DNA from: Hermodice carunculata
Taxonomy: Eukaryota > Annelida > Polychaeta > Eunicida > Amphinomidae
NCBI GenBank assembly: GCA_964020975.1
Contig: OZ026619.1
Location: 10,189,778 to 10,253,777, forward strand
Reading direction: 5' to 3'
DNA: 64,000 bases
This document shows, piece by piece, positions 62,194-64,000 of the stretch. The notes below the pieces were generated by a model. That model had not been told where the DNA came from. It saw nothing but the letters and a program-made list of their open reading frames with translations, and made no database searches. Numbering within the stretch: position 1 is the first letter of the stretch; each line of letters starts with the position of its first letter. The position numbers were made by a program, and so were the translations under genes.

Positions 62194-64000
62194 GAATATA
62201 GTTATTCTGGGAATCCGATTTAGCAGAAATGCTGTTTTTCAATCGGGCCCAGTAAAAATCATATACCGAAATATATATAGTGTGAAAAGTGATGTATAAA
62301 AGAAACATGATCAGATCCACGGCATCCGTAAAATTAAGACACATAAAACCATGACCTATACTGTGAAAAATGAATGTTAAACTAAGATAGCCCATTAAAA
62401 GTTAATACTATACATGGTCCAAACGTCAAGATTATTCTTTGATCCTTGTGAAATAAAACTGTTAGTATCTGAGCTTAAAAGACAATATGTCGTCTACACG
62501 TCTAATAGCATCCGGTAAGCTGCTCCACACAGTAGCACCATAATAAGAAAAAGAACGTTTAAAAATTGCCTTGTTCACTGCAGGAACAACAATGTCTAAT
62601 GAACAGGAACGTCTAGTATTGTATGAGGCAGCATCAGATACAAGCGTCACCTGGTCAGACAAATAATCAGGTGCAAGACCATTGACACATTCGAACATAA
62701 GGCAAGCTGTGTGAAATTTGCGTCGGTCTTCTAAAACTTGTCAGTTGAGTTGTCTGACCAGGTCCACTCCTCTGGTATTTATAAAGTCAAAATTACCAAA
62801 AATAATGCGGGCGGCATAATTTTGAAGTCGTTGCAATGATTTGGCACCACTAGTACTACAGGAGGCCCAGACGGTATCAGCATAATCTAAGTTAGGCTCA
62901 ATGTAAGATTTATAAATCCGAATTAAAACGCTGCGAGGTAAAAAAGAACCAAGTCTGCGAAGGATGGCCAGTTGACTATTGACTTGCTTTTGTAAGTGAA
63001 TTAAATGATGTTGCCAATTTAATTCATCGTCGATAACCACACCAAGATACTTAAAAGAATTAACTCGGGCGACAGGCTCACTGCACATATCGATAAGAAG
63101 GTCAGAGTGACCACGTGTACCTGGAACAATCAACAATCTATGTGACTTGCCAGGGTTTGCACACAATTTGTTTCCCTTAACACATTGATCAACGCTAGAA
63201 ACGTCATTCTGGAGTCGAGACTGAACTTCACTCATACTGTTAGCAGAGGTGTAAAGGAGGGTGTCGTCGGCAAACAGATTACAACCCTCGGTAACATATT
63301 GGGTCAGGTCATTGATATAAAGGATAAACAAAAAAGGGTCAATTACAGACCCTTGAGGAACCCCGATTGTTACCTCAAGACAGGTGGATACTTGCCATTG
63401 CATTTTACCTGTTGCAATCTGTCGGTTAGGTATGATTCAAACCATCTGCATTCAGCATCTTTCATACCATAATTACGTAGCTTGATCAGGAGAAGACTAT
63501 GACTGATAGAGTCAGAGCCTTTCTGTAGGTCACGTGAGCATACACCAGTAATAAAACCGTCGTTAATGTTATGTAACCAATCATCAATAACCTTGTGCAA
63601 GGAAGTTTGTGTCGAGTGCCTCTTTACATACGTTTACTGATCTGGTGAGATGAAGGAATGTAATTTTAAATATGTAAGAATTTGGGATTTGGACAAATTT
63701 TTTACTGATCTTAGAGACATGGCACGTAATAGAAATAGGTCGATAGTTAGTCTTATTGGTCTTATTGCCAGCACCTTTATAAATAAGCGATACAGAAGCT
63801 TTTTTCCAGTCGACTGGGACGCTTGACGAAATCAAAGACAGATTAAATATATGAGCTAAAGACGATCCAATTAAGGCATCCCCAGTTGCCAGTAGTTTTG
63901 TGTAAAAACCAAATAAATCAAGCGTACTTGCATTAGGAAGATCACTTAATAAGTATTCTAGCGAAGACACATTAATTGTTCGAAACTTGAAAATGTGAAT
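62194..64000 (-). mobile_element. LINE (non-LTR retrotransposon), 5' end beyond the window
   Basis: Minus-strand reverse-transcriptase parts in order: WKKASVSLIYKGAGNKTNKT and NYRPISITCHVSKI (63970-63584), LQKGSDSISHSLLLIKLRNYG (63600-63370), IGVPQGSVIDPFLFILYIND with an intact FADDT catalytic box and FKYLGVVIDDELNWQHHL (63403-62741), and a C-terminal segment with TVWSSLPDAIRRVDDILSFK (62698-62462). At least three frame changes make it inactive. It differs from the copy at 52632-54050, with a different C-terminal ending and no Cys knuckle, so it belongs to another family (CR1/L2/Rex-like ending). The 3' untranslated part reaches about 62194. Confidence 0.82.

Noticed and set aside
61992-62195. 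Poly-Asn open frame (and poly-Leu on the other strand)
   Set aside because: Product of the (AAT)n/(AAC)n tract, with no flanking coding sequence.

Overview
The window is about 64 kb of AT-rich animal DNA dominated by one gene system: a tandem array of eleven protocadherin units, all on the minus strand. Ten are intact and one (V7, 32571-34968) is dead. I label them V1 to V11 from left to right, so transcription runs towards position 1. Each intact unit is one large intronless exon of 790-796 codons. It encodes a signal peptide, six cadherin repeats (EC1-EC6), a membrane helix and about 85 cytoplasmic residues. Every intact exon then runs, in phase 0 after an Asn codon, into a GTAAGT splice donor. 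EC1 carries the Cys-X5-Cys loop typical of vertebrate clustered protocadherins (C97/C103). I see no shared downstream exons in the window, so any constant exons would lie left of position 1. This is the variable-exon layout known from vertebrate Pcdh clusters. The LINE load, the long TA and trinucleotide repeats and the divergent cadherin sequences suggest a marine invertebrate (an invertebrate deuterostome or a lophotrochozoan). I cannot fix the taxon from sequence alone.

About 320-360 bp upstream of every start codon, including that of the dead unit, sits the same composite promoter. In transcription order it holds a CTCF-like box (CCGTTKGGTGGCGCCA on the plus strand), then 24-29 bp later a perfect palindromic CRE (TGACGTCA), then about 25 bp later a YY1-like box (CAAYATGGCNG on the plus strand). 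Spacing is nearly fixed in all eleven copies. The arrangement recalls the CTCF-bound conserved element of vertebrate Pcdh promoters and would suit stochastic single-promoter choice, which is inference. A second nucleotide-level oddity is a GTAAGT placed exactly three codons after ATG in ten of eleven units, in the same phase as the exon-end donor. It could splice out the whole ectodomain.

Layout: V1 903-3281; V2 7341-9719; LINE fragments 10674-13627; V3 14106-16487; V4 18734-21103; V5 23649-26018; V6 27845-30229; V7 pseudogene 32571-34968; a quiet spacer with a lone strong CTCF-like site near 36723; V8 37585-39966; two long TA tracts; V9 43377-45758; a decayed LINE near 47.1-47.5 kb; V10 47850-50237; a LINE at 52.6-54.05 kb; V11 56177-58564; then a 383-bp MITE-like element and a LINE running off the right edge. 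V1/V2, V4/V5 and V10/V11 are the youngest tandem pairs. Their identity is concentrated in different parts of the gene, which suggests gene conversion.
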